From positions 1 to 64,000 of the forward strand of contig NZ_WHNP01000036.1 of assembly GCF_009362735.1 (NCBI RefSeq): DNA of 64,000 bases. The letters run 5' to 3'. Below the pieces are notes generated by a model, which worked only from the letters and a program-made list of their open reading frames with translations, was not told where the DNA came from and did no database searches. Source of the stretch: Paraburkholderia franconis. GTDB lineage: Bacteria > Pseudomonadota > Gammaproteobacteria > Burkholderiales > Burkholderiaceae. Shown one piece after another: positions 7,719-16,042 of the stretch; the first letter of the stretch is position 1; every line of letters starts with the position of its first letter. A program made the position numbers and the translations under genes.

Positions 7719-10040
7719 ATGGACAAGACCACCAAGCCAGGCCGCATCGAACCGTACACAGGACCCGCCGCGGGATGGGGCGCGCTGAAATATGTGGCGA
7801 TCAACCTGATCAAGGAAAAGGTCGCGGGCGGCAACTACAGGACGCTGTTCAGGCAGAACCAGCCGGACGGCTTCGACTGCCCGGGCTGCGCGTGGCCGGA
7901 CCGGCAGCATGCGTCGACCTTCGAGTTCTGCGAAAACGGCGTAAAGGCCGTCGCAGCGGAAGCGACCACCAGGCGCGTGACGCCCGGATTCTTCGCGCAG
8001 CACACGGTCGACGAGCTGATGAAGCAGGACGACTACACGCTCGAACAGCATGGCCGGCTCACCGATCCGATGGTGTTCGATCCGCTGACGGACAAGTACA
8101 GGCCGATTTCGTGGGACGACGCGTTTCAGTTGATCGCGAAGCATCTGAAGGGACTCGACAGCCCGCATCAGGCCGCGTTCTATACATCGGGCCGCGCGAG
8201 CAACGAGGCCGCGTTCCTGTACCAGCTGTTCGTGCGCATGTACGGCACGAACAATTTCCCCGACTGCTCGAACATGTGCCACGAAGCGACGAGCCGCGGC
8301 CTGCCCACGACCGTCGGCATCGGCAAGGGCACGGTGACGCTAGACGACTTCGAGCACGCCGATACGATCCTGATCTTCGGCCAGAACCCCGCGACGAACC
8401 ACCCGCGCATGCTCGGCGAACTGCGCGAATGCGCGAAGCGCGGCGCGACCATCGTATCGATCAATCCGTTGCGCGAGCGCGGGCTGGAACGCTTCGCGAG
8501 TCCGCAACATGTGACGGACATGCTGTCGCCATCGGGCGTGAAGATTGCATCGACATTCATCCAGCCGAAGATCGGCGGCGACTTCGCGCTGCTGAAGGGC
8601 GTTGCGAAGCGCGTGCTGGAACTGGACGATGCCGCCATCGAACAGAACGCGGAGCGCGTGCTCGACGTTGCGTTCATCGAAGCGCACACGGCCAACTTCG
8701 AAGCGTTCGCCGTCGATCTGCGCGAAGAAAGCTGGGAAGCGCTCGTCGAAGAATCGGGCGTCGCGCGCGAAGACATCGAAGACCTCGCGCGCATCTACGC
8801 GAGCGGCAAACGTGTGATCTCGACGTGGGGCATGGGCCTCACGCAGCACAAGAACTCGGTGGCGACGGTGCACATGCTGTCGAACCTGATGCTGATGCGC
8901 GGCAATATCGGCCGCCTGGGCGCGGGTCTGTGCCCCGTGCGCGGCCATTCGAATGTGCAGGGCAACCGCACGGTCGGCATCGAGGACAAGCCGGCGCAGG
9001 AGTTTCTCGACCGCCTCGGCACGGTGTTCAATTTCGAGCCGCCGCGCATGCACGGTTACGATGTCGTCGAGACGATCGAAGCGATGCTCGAAGGCCGCGT
9101 GAAGGTGTTCATCGGACTGGGCGGCAACTTCTCGATTGCGACGCCCGACACGCCGCGCACATGGGATGCGTTGCGCGCGTGCGATCTGACCGTGCACATC
9201 ACGACGAAGCTCAACCGCAGTCATCTCGTGCACGGCAAGGACGCACTGATCCTGCCGACGCTCGGGCGCACCGAAATCGATCTGCAAAACGGCGTGCCGC
9301 AAGGCGTGTCCGTCGAGGACTCGATGAGCATGGTGCACGTCTCCTACGGCATGAACAAGCCCGCTTCCGGGAACCTGATGTCGGAGACGCGCATCGTCGC
9401 GCAGATCGCGCACGCGACGCTCGGCAGCACGAAGGTCGAATGGCTCGCCTATGCGAACGACTACCCGAAGATTCGCGACGCGATCGAATGGTCGATCGAC
9501 GGCTTCTACGACTACAACAAGCGCATCGCGCAGCCGGGCGGCTTCCATCTGCGCGTCGCTTCACGCGAGCGCGACTGGAAGACGGACACGGGCAAGGCGA
9601 ACTTCGTCGTGCATCAGATCCAACGCGACACGCCGATCACGCGCGCGCGCAAGCTGCACGGCGAACGCGCGATGACGCTGATGACGACGCGCTCGCACGA
9701 CCAGTACAACACGACGATCTACGCGCTCGACGATCGCTATCGCGGCGTCTACAACCAGCGCCGCGTCGTGTTCGCGAACGCCGCCGATATCGCGATGCTC
9801 GGCTTCAGGCCCGGCGACTGGGTCGACATGGAAACGATCTGGGATGACGGCATCGAGCGCCGCGCGGCGCGCTTCCTGCTGGTCGAGTACGACATTCCGC
9901 GCGGCTGCCTTGGCGCCTACTATCCGGAGACGAATCCGCTCGTACCACTGTCGAGCGTCGGCGATGTATGCAATACGCCGACGTCGAAGTCGATTCCCGT
10001 GCTGCTGCATCCGTCCGCTGCACCCGCTGCTGCCGCGTGA
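7719..10040 (+). CDS. YdeP/FdhF-family molybdopterin oxidoreductase
   Basis: This 773-residue protein has the N-terminal GFDCPGCAWPD motif (Cys54, Cys57) and FCENG (Cys71) characteristic of the YdeP branch of formate-dehydrogenase-like enzymes. Molybdopterin-binding segments (GQNPATNHPRML, MLMRGNIGRLGAGLCPVRG) and a C-terminal molydopterin dinucleotide-binding domain (RSHDQYNTTIY) follow. E. coli YdeP is linked to acid resistance; the substrate is unknown. The enzyme needs bis-MGD cofactor. Only a weak GGA precedes the ATG. It is divergent from the MocR-type gene with a roughly 280-bp shared control region. Confidence 0.92.
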   Translation: MDKTTKPGRIEPYTGPAAGWGALKYVAINLIKEKVAGGNYRTLFRQNQPDGFDCPGCAWPDRQHASTFEFCENGVKAVAAEATTRRVTPGFFAQHTVDELMKQDDYTLEQHGRLTDPMVFDPLTDKYRPISWDDAFQLIAKHLKGLDSPHQAAFYTSGRASNEAAFLYQLFVRMYGTNNFPDCSNMCHEATSRGLPTTVGIGKGTVTLDDFEHADTILIFGQNPATNHPRMLGELRECAKRGATIVSINPLRERGLERFASPQHVTDMLSPSGVKIASTFIQPKIGGDFALLKGVAKRVLELDDAAIEQNAERVLDVAFIEAHTANFEAFAVDLREESWEALVEESGVAREDIEDLARIYASGKRVISTWGMGLTQHKNSVATVHMLSNLMLMRGNIGRLGAGLCPVRGHSNVQGNRTVGIEDKPAQEFLDRLGTVFNFEPPRMHGYDVVETIEAMLEGRVKVFIGLGGNFSIATPDTPRTWDALRACDLTVHITTKLNRSHLVHGKDALILPTLGRTEIDLQNGVPQGVSVEDSMSMVHVSYGMNKPASGNLMSETRIVAQIAHATLGSTKVEWLAYANDYPKIRDAIEWSIDGFYDYNKRIAQPGGFHLRVASRERDWKTDTGKANFVVHQIQRDTPITRARKLHGERAMTLMTTRSHDQYNTTIYALDDRYRGVYNQRRVVFANAADIAMLGFRPGDWVDMETIWDDGIERRAARFLLVEYDIPRGCLGAYYPETNPLVPLSSVGDVCNTPTSKSIPVLLHPSAAPAAAA

Positions 10041-10071
10041 CGAAACTGCGCAACAGGCCAGGCCGACTACT

Positions 10072-10935
10072 TTACGCGGAGCGCTCGACCAGCCGGCGGA
10101 TCACGGTTTCCACCGTCACGCTGCCCTTCAGCGACGACGCGGGCACCTCGAACTCGATCCAGCCTTCGTTGAAGCCATCGAGCATCTGCATGCGCGGCAA
10201 CGGGTTCTTCATCCCTTGCGCGCGAAAGAGCGCTTCCCATTCGCCGCGCGGCACGATCTGCATGCGCACCGGCCTGTCGAGCGCGCTCGCGAAGGCGGCC
10301 GCGATTTCATCCGGCGTCACGCGGCGCGGGCCTTCGAGTTCGACGACGCGCGCGCCCGTCCACGTGTCCTGAAACAGGTGCGCGGCGACAAGTCCGATAT
10401 CGTCGGTAGCGACCATCGGCACGGGCTTATCGAGCGGTTGCAGAAACGCGGGGATCACGCCCGACGTGCGCGCCGGCTCGACATCCCACGCGCAGTTCTC
10501 GAAGAACCACGCGGCGCGCAGAAACACGACGGGCATGGGCAGCGTGCGAAGCTCCTGTTCCATGATGCCGAGCTGGTTCAGGAGATTCGGCTGTGTGGCT
10601 TGCGCGCCGATCGTTGACAGCACGACGACGCACGATGGCTTCGCCGCGTTGAGCGCCGCACGCAACGCGGCGATATTGCGTCGCGACTCCGCGAAATCCG
10701 GCGACGGATCGAACACGGGCGGCAGCAGCACGAACACGCCCTCGGCGCCTTCGAATGCGCGGCGCAGCGCCGCTTCGTCATGCATTTCGGCAAGCGCCAC
10801 TTCACAGCCGCGCGCCGCCCACGGCGCGCCCTTCTCCGCGCTGCGCACCACCGCGCGCACCAGCTTGCGCTGCGCGAGCAGCGTGTGCGCGACCACGCCG
10901 CCGACTTGACCCGTAATACCCGTAATAGCGAACAT
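10072..10935 (-). CDS. NmrA-like NAD(P)-binding protein
   Basis: This 287-residue atypical short-chain dehydrogenase starts MFAITGITGQVGG, an N-terminal Rossmann motif GxxGxxG. It carries a VVLSTIGAQA segment in place of the catalytic YxxxK. Such proteins sense NAD(P)(H) redox state or act as azoreductase/quinone reductases (QorB-like). Met at 10935 is chosen over the upstream ATG (10953) because GGGAG lies seven bases before it. It is transcribed away from the LysR gene at 11086, the typical layout in which the LysR controls the reductase. Confidence 0.9.
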   Translation of the reverse strand: MFAITGITGQVGGVVAHTLLAQRKLVRAVVRSAEKGAPWAARGCEVALAEMHDEAALRRAFEGAEGVFVLLPPVFDPSPDFAESRRNIAALRAALNAAKPSCVVVLSTIGAQATQPNLLNQLGIMEQELRTLPMPVVFLRAAWFFENCAWDVEPARTSGVIPAFLQPLDKPVPMVATDDIGLVAAHLFQDTWTGARVVELEGPRRVTPDEIAAAFASALDRPVRMQIVPRGEWEALFRAQGMKNPLPRMQMLDGFNEGWIEFEVPASSLKGSVTVETVIRRLVERSA

Positions 10936-11004
10936 CTGCAGACTCCCGTTCAATTGAAAATGCTTGCGACGGGATGCATTCTGGTCGCCGGCAGCGCTTT
11001 ACAC

Positions 11005-11048
11005 CATGACATGAATATCATTTGACTCATGACACGATGGCATCATGA
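11005..11048. promoter_or_regulatory. Repeated CATGA elements between nmrA-like and lysR genes
   Basis: CATGA occurs at 11005, 11010, 11028 and 11044. The last two copies read TCATGA, and the last three are 16-18 bases apart. This regular spacing in a LysR divergent region suggests a binding site for that LysR protein; no footprint is known. Confidence 0.35.
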
Positions 11049-11085
11049 GCAACGTCACGCATAACGCGGAAGAAAGGAGCGCGCG

Positions 11086-12018
11086 ATGTCCTTCGACGAA
11101 CGTATTCTCAACGGCATGGGCGTGCTGACGGCGATCGTCGACAGCGGGTCTTTCGCGGGCGCGGGCGAACGGCTCGACATGTCGCAGTCGGGCGTGAGCC
11201 GCTCGGTCGCCCGGCTCGAAGCGCGGCTCGGCATACGCCTGTTCGACCGCACGACGCGCACTGTCACGCTGACCGACGAAGGCCGGCGTTTCTACGAGCA
11301 GATCGTGCCGCTGCTGGGCGGGCTCGAAGAAGCGGCGGCCTCGGCGGCGGGCGGCGCGACGGCCGTGCGCGGACGGCTGCGCGTGAATGTCGATCCGTTC
11401 TTCTCGAAGATCGTGCTGAGTCCGCAAGTGGGCCAGTTCGTCGAACACTATCCGGAACTCAGTCTCGATCTGATCACGCGCGACCAGCTGGGCGACATGA
11501 TCGCCGACGGCTTCGATCTCGCCGTGCGTTTCGGCGAGCCGCGTCCGTCGACGCTCGTCGCGCGCAAGCTGCTGGAAACACGCATCGTGACGGCCGCGTC
11601 GCCGGGCTATCTGAAGAAGTATGGGCGTCCACTCAAGCCGACCGATCTGGAGCGCGAGCCGCACAACTGCATTCACTATCGCGACCCGGAAACGGGACGT
11701 CCGTTCGTATGGGAATTTCACCGGCCGCGCAAGAAAATCATCATTGCGGCACGCGGCCGGCTGGTGGTCAACGACGTTTCGACGATGCACGGCGCGTGTC
11801 TCGCCGGACACGGCATCGCGCAGATCATGGCGCTCGGCACGCAGCCGCTGTTCGACAGCGGCCGTCTCGTCGATCTCTTTCCCGACTGGCCCGACGAGCG
11901 CTTTCCGCTCTATGCGCTTTATCCGTCGCGGCGTCATCCGTCGGCAAAAGTGCGCGCGTTCCTCGACTTCATCGTGAAGATCACGGGCTCTGCGCTCGCC
12001 GATACGCCGTGGTACTGA
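11086..12018 (+). CDS. LysR-family transcriptional regulator
   Basis: This 310-residue LysR protein has an N-terminal winged helix (GMGVLTAIVDSGSFAGAGE, QSGVSRSVARLEARLGIRLF, LTDEG) and a C-terminal effector-binding domain from about 90 onward. AAGGAG lies eight bases before ATG 11086. It is divergent from the NmrA-like gene and probably regulates it in response to an electrophile or redox signal, by analogy with other LysR/reductase pairs. Confidence 0.95.
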   Translation: MSFDERILNGMGVLTAIVDSGSFAGAGERLDMSQSGVSRSVARLEARLGIRLFDRTTRTVTLTDEGRRFYEQIVPLLGGLEEAAASAAGGATAVRGRLRVNVDPFFSKIVLSPQVGQFVEHYPELSLDLITRDQLGDMIADGFDLAVRFGEPRPSTLVARKLLETRIVTAASPGYLKKYGRPLKPTDLEREPHNCIHYRDPETGRPFVWEFHRPRKKIIIAARGRLVVNDVSTMHGACLAGHGIAQIMALGTQPLFDSGRLVDLFPDWPDERFPLYALYPSRRHPSAKVRAFLDFIVKITGSALADTPWY

Positions 12019-12037
12019 CGCATCGGCGAGCGCCGGC

Positions 12038-12459
12038 TCATTTGCCGTTCTTCGCCCGCGCCTGCTCGGCGATCGCCTTGTAGTCGTAAGTCGGGTAGAA
12101 CTCCGTGTGATAGCCGCCCCACGCGGTTTCCTCGATCGCGCGGTTCACTTCGCGCAGCCGGTTGGCGGGCACGCGCAGCGTGACGACCTGGCCGACGCCC
12201 ATCATCACGTACCACGACACGACCTCGATGCCGGCGGCGGAAACGCCTTGTAGAAGCCCTGATCGGCAAGCGCCTGGTTGATCTTCGGCAGCGGCTTCGA
12301 CTGGTCGTGCTTGAGGAAGATCGTCAGCAGGAACGTGCCGTCGGCGGGCGGCGGCGGCATCGCACCGGCGTTCGTCTGCGCGGCGGCGTGCAACGGAGCC
12401 ATCGCGGCGAGCATTGTCATCAAAGTGACTCCTGTAATCCATTTGCGAACAGCATGCAT
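12038..12459 (-). pseudogene. Small exported protein, frameshifted
   Basis: An excellent AAGGAGG site lies seven bases before ATG 12459. The first frame encodes a signal peptide (MHAVRKWITGVTLMTMLAAM, cleaved after AAA) and a short domain up to QGFYKAFPP near 12240. The coding signal then moves to another frame: AGIEVVSWYVMMG to the C-terminal EQARAKNGK, stop at 12038. The shift falls in a CCGCCGCCGGC tract, where a single-base slip is easy. Together the two parts make a periplasmic protein of about 140 residues with no recognised family. It may be a real pseudogene, a phase-variable gene or a sequencing error. Confidence 0.75.
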
Positions 12460-12603
12460 CGGTTTCCTCCTTGGCTTCGATGGAAAACGGAACGACGGAT
12501 GAAAACGGGCCCGTTGCATTCATCATGCCATCGCCATCCGGCGCGCACACGACCGCGCGCTTTCGTGAACGGTCGGACGCCCGCGGCATTAAGGGTTAAA
12601 CAT

Positions 12604-12633
12604 ATGTTGCAATTAATTTTGTTGTGGCAACAT
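12604..12633. promoter_or_regulatory. Inverted repeat upstream of the amino-acid binding protein gene
   Basis: ATGTTGC (12604-12610) and GCAACAT (12627-12633) are perfect inverted arms around 16 AT-rich bases, in the promoter region about 75 bp before the start of the binding-protein gene. It is a possible operator; the regulator is unknown. Confidence 0.35.
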
Positions 12634-12706
12634 CTGTGCACAACCGCTCCGGACCGCGCTTCGCCCGTCCAAAACCGACCGATCCAGATTCAACAGGGGA
12701 CTTGCA

Positions 12707-13615
12707 ATGAAACGACTGAACTCGCTCGCGCTGGCCTTGTGCGTCGCAGCGACCTGCCTCACTTCCGCAGCGAATGCCACCGCGCAGGAATCGCAGCCCA
12801 CGCTCACCAAGATCGAGTCCGCGAATCTGATCGCCATCGGCCATCGCGAGACGTCGGTGCCGTTCTCGTATGTCGATACGAACAATCAGGTAGTCGGCTT
12901 TTCGCAAGACCTGTGCAACAAGATCATCGACGCGGTAAAAGCAAAGACGCATAAGCCGAACCTGCAGGTGCGCTTCATTCCCGTGACGTCGCAGAACCGC
13001 ATTTCTCTGGTGCAGAACGGCACCGTCGATCTCGAATGCGGCGTGACGACGAACCTGACGTCGCGACAGAATCAGGTCGCTTTCGGCGACACGTTCTTCG
13101 TCGCGACCACGCGCCTGCTCACGCGCAAGGACTCCGGCATCAAGGACTTCCCCGATCTCGCCGGCAAGACGGTCGTGACGAACCAGGGCACGACGTCCGA
13201 GCGCATTCTGCGCAAGATGAATGAAGACAAGAAGATGAACATGCAGATCATCAGCGCGAAGGACTACGGCGAAGGGCGCATGACGCTCGAGACGGGCCGC
13301 GCCGTCGCGTACATGATGGACGACGTGCTGCTCGCTGGCACGCGCACGCTGACGGCGAAGCCCGCTGACTGGGTGATCGTCGGCACGCCGCAATCGTCCG
13401 AAGCGTACGGCTTCATGCTGCGCAAGGGCGACCCGGAGTTCCTCAAGGTGGTCGACGAGACGCTCGCGCACGTGATGAAGAGCGGCGAGATCAACGCGAT
13501 GTACGACAAGTGGTTCATGAAGCCCGTGCCGCCGAAGAACATGAACTTCGACTTCCCGATGAGCGATAACCTGCGCACGCTCTACAAGAATCCGAACGAC
13601 AAGGCTTTCGAATAA
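12707..13615 (+). CDS. Amino-acid ABC transporter periplasmic binding protein (GltI-like)
   Basis: This 302-residue family-3 solute-binding protein has a signal peptide (about 1-26, ending ANATA) and the family core: RETSVPFSYVD, VGFSQDLCNKI, PVTSQNRISLVQNGTVDLECG and QVAFGDTFF. This subgroup binds glutamate/aspartate or related amino acids in the periplasm. No permease or ATPase gene is adjacent, so it must share a transporter encoded elsewhere. A close paralogue lies at 54709-55614. A terminator follows. Confidence 0.93.
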   Translation: MKRLNSLALALCVAATCLTSAANATAQESQPTLTKIESANLIAIGHRETSVPFSYVDTNNQVVGFSQDLCNKIIDAVKAKTHKPNLQVRFIPVTSQNRISLVQNGTVDLECGVTTNLTSRQNQVAFGDTFFVATTRLLTRKDSGIKDFPDLAGKTVVTNQGTTSERILRKMNEDKKMNMQIISAKDYGEGRMTLETGRAVAYMMDDVLLAGTRTLTAKPADWVIVGTPQSSEAYGFMLRKGDPEFLKVVDETLAHVMKSGEINAMYDKWFMKPVPPKNMNFDFPMSDNLRTLYKNPNDKAFE

Positions 13616-13659
13616 CGTCTGTATCCAAGGCTCGCCAAACGCGCACCGGAGGCCTTGCC

Positions 13660-13683
13660 AGCCGCCCTTGCGGGCGGCTTTCA
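13660..13683 (+). terminator. Terminator-like hairpin after the binding-protein gene
   Basis: Stem AGCCGCCC / GGGCGGCT (13660-13667 with 13672-13679), loop TTGC, followed by a short T tract. Confidence 0.6.
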
Positions 13684-13779
13684 GGCCGGTCCGGTGCGCC
13701 GCTCGCGTAGCGCCGAACGCACGCTGCCGGAGTAGAATTGTACGAATCGAAACTCGTGACGATCTGCTCCGGAGCCGCA

Positions 13780-14001
13780 ATGACATCGCCCCCGCCCAAC
13801 GAGGAACACAAGCGCTGGAAACCGTCGCCCACGCTGCTGAACGTCCTCACCGCGCTGATCGGCATCGGAACGCTGTGCGCCGGAATCGGCTGGCTCGTGT
13901 ATAGCTGGTTCGTCGATCTCGAAGTGCCTTACTTCGCGATTCCGCTCGTGTTGTGCGTGCCCGTCATCGTGGCCGTCACGTTCAGGAATATGTTCGACTG
14001 A
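13780..14001 (+). CDS. Small two-helix membrane protein
   Basis: This 73-residue protein has a charged, proline-rich N-terminus (TSPPPNEEHKRWKPSP) and two hydrophobic segments, about 22-44 and 50-67. It is probably an inner-membrane protein of unknown function. ATG 13780 has CGGAG five bases upstream; an in-frame ATG at 13738 has no ribosome site. It converges on rdgC. Confidence 0.75.
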   Translation: MTSPPPNEEHKRWKPSPTLLNVLTALIGIGTLCAGIGWLVYSWFVDLEVPYFAIPLVLCVPVIVAVTFRNMFD

Positions 14002-14002
14002 C

Positions 14003-14025
14003 GGGGTTCGGTTCGCGCGAACCCC
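14003..14025. terminator. Hairpin between converging genes
   Basis: GGGGTTCG (14003-14010) pairs with CGAACCCC (14018-14025) around a 7-base loop, between the converging small membrane protein gene and rdgC. There is no strong T run, so termination efficiency is doubtful. Confidence 0.4.
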
Positions 14026-14032
14026 AACCTGA

Positions 14033-14956
14033 TTACGCCGCCTTCGCGGAAGCCATACCCTCACCGAGCTCGCCGCCGAGCGCATCGACAATCCCTTCCA
14101 GCAACTTCGCGAGTTCCCCTGTCATCAACATGACGTCGGAATCGAACTGCTCGTCGTCGTTGAGCGCGGTCGGATCGGCGGCTTCCTTGATCACGTCGAG
14201 CGGCGTCACGCGCTTGATCGTCAGCGACGGCGTCAACACGAACGACACGCGGTCGTTCCATGTCATCGCAAGCCGCATGCACTGCTTGCCCGCTTCGATA
14301 TGGCGGCGCATGTCATCCGCTTCGAGCGCGTGGCCGACGTATCGCACCGTCGCGTTGCCTTCGGCGGGCGAGCGCAGTTCCGTATCCTGATCCAGCGTGA
14401 AATTGGCAGGCCCTTCACCCGCTAGCAGCCAGTTCGTCATCGCCGAAACGGGCGCCTGCGCGACGCGCACGCTGCTGATCGGCAAGCGGTCGATCGACTT
14501 GACCAGCAGCCCGAGCACATCGTCGCCGAGCGCCTGCGACGCGGCATCGATCACGAGCCAGCCGTTGACGGTGTCGATCCATACGCGCGTGTCGCGCTGG
14601 ATGCTGAACGCGCGCGGCAGCAGTTCGTCGGTGACTTGCTCCTTCAGATCGCGCATCTGCTTGCGGCCGGGCTTGAAGCCCTGCTGCTCTTCGAGTTCCA
14701 GCGCACGCGCCTTCGTCACCTGCGTCACCACCGATGCCGGCAGCAGTTTCTTTTCCGCACGGAACGTGAGCAGCATCTGCTTGTTGATCGAGTAGACGAG
14801 CGCGCCGTCGTTGCGCGGCGACGCCCAGCCCTGGCGCTGCACCTCGACGCTATTGGCAGGCTGGAACGCATGCGGCGCGAGCCATTTTTCCATTTGCTCG
14901 ACGTTCACATTCCACGGAGCGGGAAGACGGTGAAGCTGCAGATTCTTGAACCACAT
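14033..14956 (-). CDS. rdgC: Recombination-associated protein RdgC
   Basis: This 307-residue protein is full length for RdgC and begins MWFKNLQLHRLPAPW, the conserved N-terminus. Family signatures such as WASPR, KKLLPASVV and the acidic C-terminal part are present. RdgC forms a ring-shaped dimer that binds DNA and limits RecA-driven recombination. It is a stand-alone housekeeping gene here. Confidence 0.96.
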   Translation of the reverse strand: MWFKNLQLHRLPAPWNVNVEQMEKWLAPHAFQPANSVEVQRQGWASPRNDGALVYSINKQMLLTFRAEKKLLPASVVTQVTKARALELEEQQGFKPGRKQMRDLKEQVTDELLPRAFSIQRDTRVWIDTVNGWLVIDAASQALGDDVLGLLVKSIDRLPISSVRVAQAPVSAMTNWLLAGEGPANFTLDQDTELRSPAEGNATVRYVGHALEADDMRRHIEAGKQCMRLAMTWNDRVSFVLTPSLTIKRVTPLDVIKEAADPTALNDDEQFDSDVMLMTGELAKLLEGIVDALGGELGEGMASAKAA

Positions 14957-15030
14957 GGCGAGATCGGCAAAAGCGCGTCATTCTATATGACGGCGGGTCT
15001 CCACGTGGGGTTTGTCCGGATCAGCGGCGA

Positions 15031-15603
15031 TCAGCGCGCCTGATAGCAGAAGCCATAGTCCTCGCAACCGGGACAGCCCGGCGCGGGCGCAGGCGCGCGG
15101 CCCTCCGCGAGCGCCAGTTCGCGCGCGAGGAATTTCTTCCAGCGCAGGCCGTCGACATTGCGCGCGACGCGCTGCGGATAATGGCGCGTGAGAATGTCCG
15201 TCACATCGTCGCGCCCATCGAGACCAAGATCGCGCCATAGATGATCGGGGCGCAGACACGCCGTCGCGATGATCGTCGCGAGACATTGCGCGTCGTGGTC
15301 GGCGGCTGGAAGCGCCGCTTCATGGCGCAGCAGCAATGCGCGCATTGCATCGACGAAGCGCTGATGTTCCGATGAGGCGATGTGTTCGGATGCGGAGTGC
15401 AACGGCCGTGCACCAGGAAAGTGACGCGAGAGCAACGCGTCGAGCGCATCGCGCGTGAGGCCGAAATGCAGCAGCTCTCCGCTCGCGAGCTTTGCACCGA
15501 TCAGGCGCGCGAACATCACGGTATCGGCTGCATCGCGATGCAGTGCGTGATCGAGCAGACGCGCTACTGCTGTATCGCGTGCGCCAATCGGATCAGACGT
15601 CAT
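15031..15603 (-). CDS. NifQ-family protein
   Basis: This 190-residue protein has the NifQ C-terminal cluster CPGCEDYGFC (C-x2-C-x5-C) close to its end, after RWKKFLAREL. NifQ carries a Mo-Fe-S cluster and donates molybdenum for FeMo-cofactor. No other nif gene is in the window, so this copy may be a relic or serve another molybdenum use. ATG 15603 has GGGAG seven bases upstream; the much longer upstream frame is not supported. Confidence 0.85.
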   Translation of the reverse strand: MTSDPIGARDTAVARLLDHALHRDAADTVMFARLIGAKLASGELLHFGLTRDALDALLSRHFPGARPLHSASEHIASSEHQRFVDAMRALLLRHEAALPAADHDAQCLATIIATACLRPDHLWRDLGLDGRDDVTDILTRHYPQRVARNVDGLRWKKFLARELALAEGRAPAPAPGCPGCEDYGFCYQAR

Positions 15604-15717
15604 GTCATTGCTCCCGTTCGTGTCCTGCCTCGCGCACTTCCACGTGCGCGCCTTCATTTTCACATGAGCGAGCTTCGCATCCGCACGCTTCGGCGCTTGC
15701 CGGCCATGTCGAACCGC

Positions 15718-15728
15718 TGGTATGACCA
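15718..15728. promoter_or_regulatory. GntR/FadR-type operator, copy 1
   Basis: TGGTATGACCA matches the TNGTNNNACNA core recognised by FadR-subfamily GntR regulators (PdhR, LldR, GlcC). It lies 315 bp upstream of the permease start. Confidence 0.65.
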
Positions 15729-15824
15729 CCTCCAATTGATCGCCGCGTTCCTGCGACCACACGGCGTCAATCGTTACGCGTACTGGTTGAGTGTCCATCG
15801 AGTCATCCGCACCTTCGCACAAAC

Positions 15825-15835
15825 TGGTATTACCA
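15825..15835. promoter_or_regulatory. GntR/FadR-type operator, copy 2
   Basis: TGGTATTACCA is a second palindrome of the same kind. The centres of the two copies are 107 bp apart, so looping between bound dimers is possible, as proposed for the E. coli lld operators. Confidence 0.65.
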
Positions 15836-16042
15836 CGTCCGCAGCGGATAGACACTGCACGGCGATGCAGTAAAAATGCGCCAGGTTTGGGGCACTGCGG
15901 AATCGAATTACACAAAGAAAGCAAGCTGCAAACGCAGCTCACCAGGCGCCCATGCGGTAAAGACACTGCGGTTCCCAGACCAGCAACAAATCGAAGACCC
16001 AGTTCGCCGATCCCGGGAACGGACATAGGAGACAGAGACAAT

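Larger units (their letters stand above)
15604..16042 (+). other. Control region of the lactate permease gene
   Basis: This 439-bp stretch lies between nifQ and the permease and has no credible gene. It contains two 11-bp palindromes of the GntR/FadR type (15718-15728 and 15825-15835) and a ribosome site before 16043. Confidence 0.6.
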
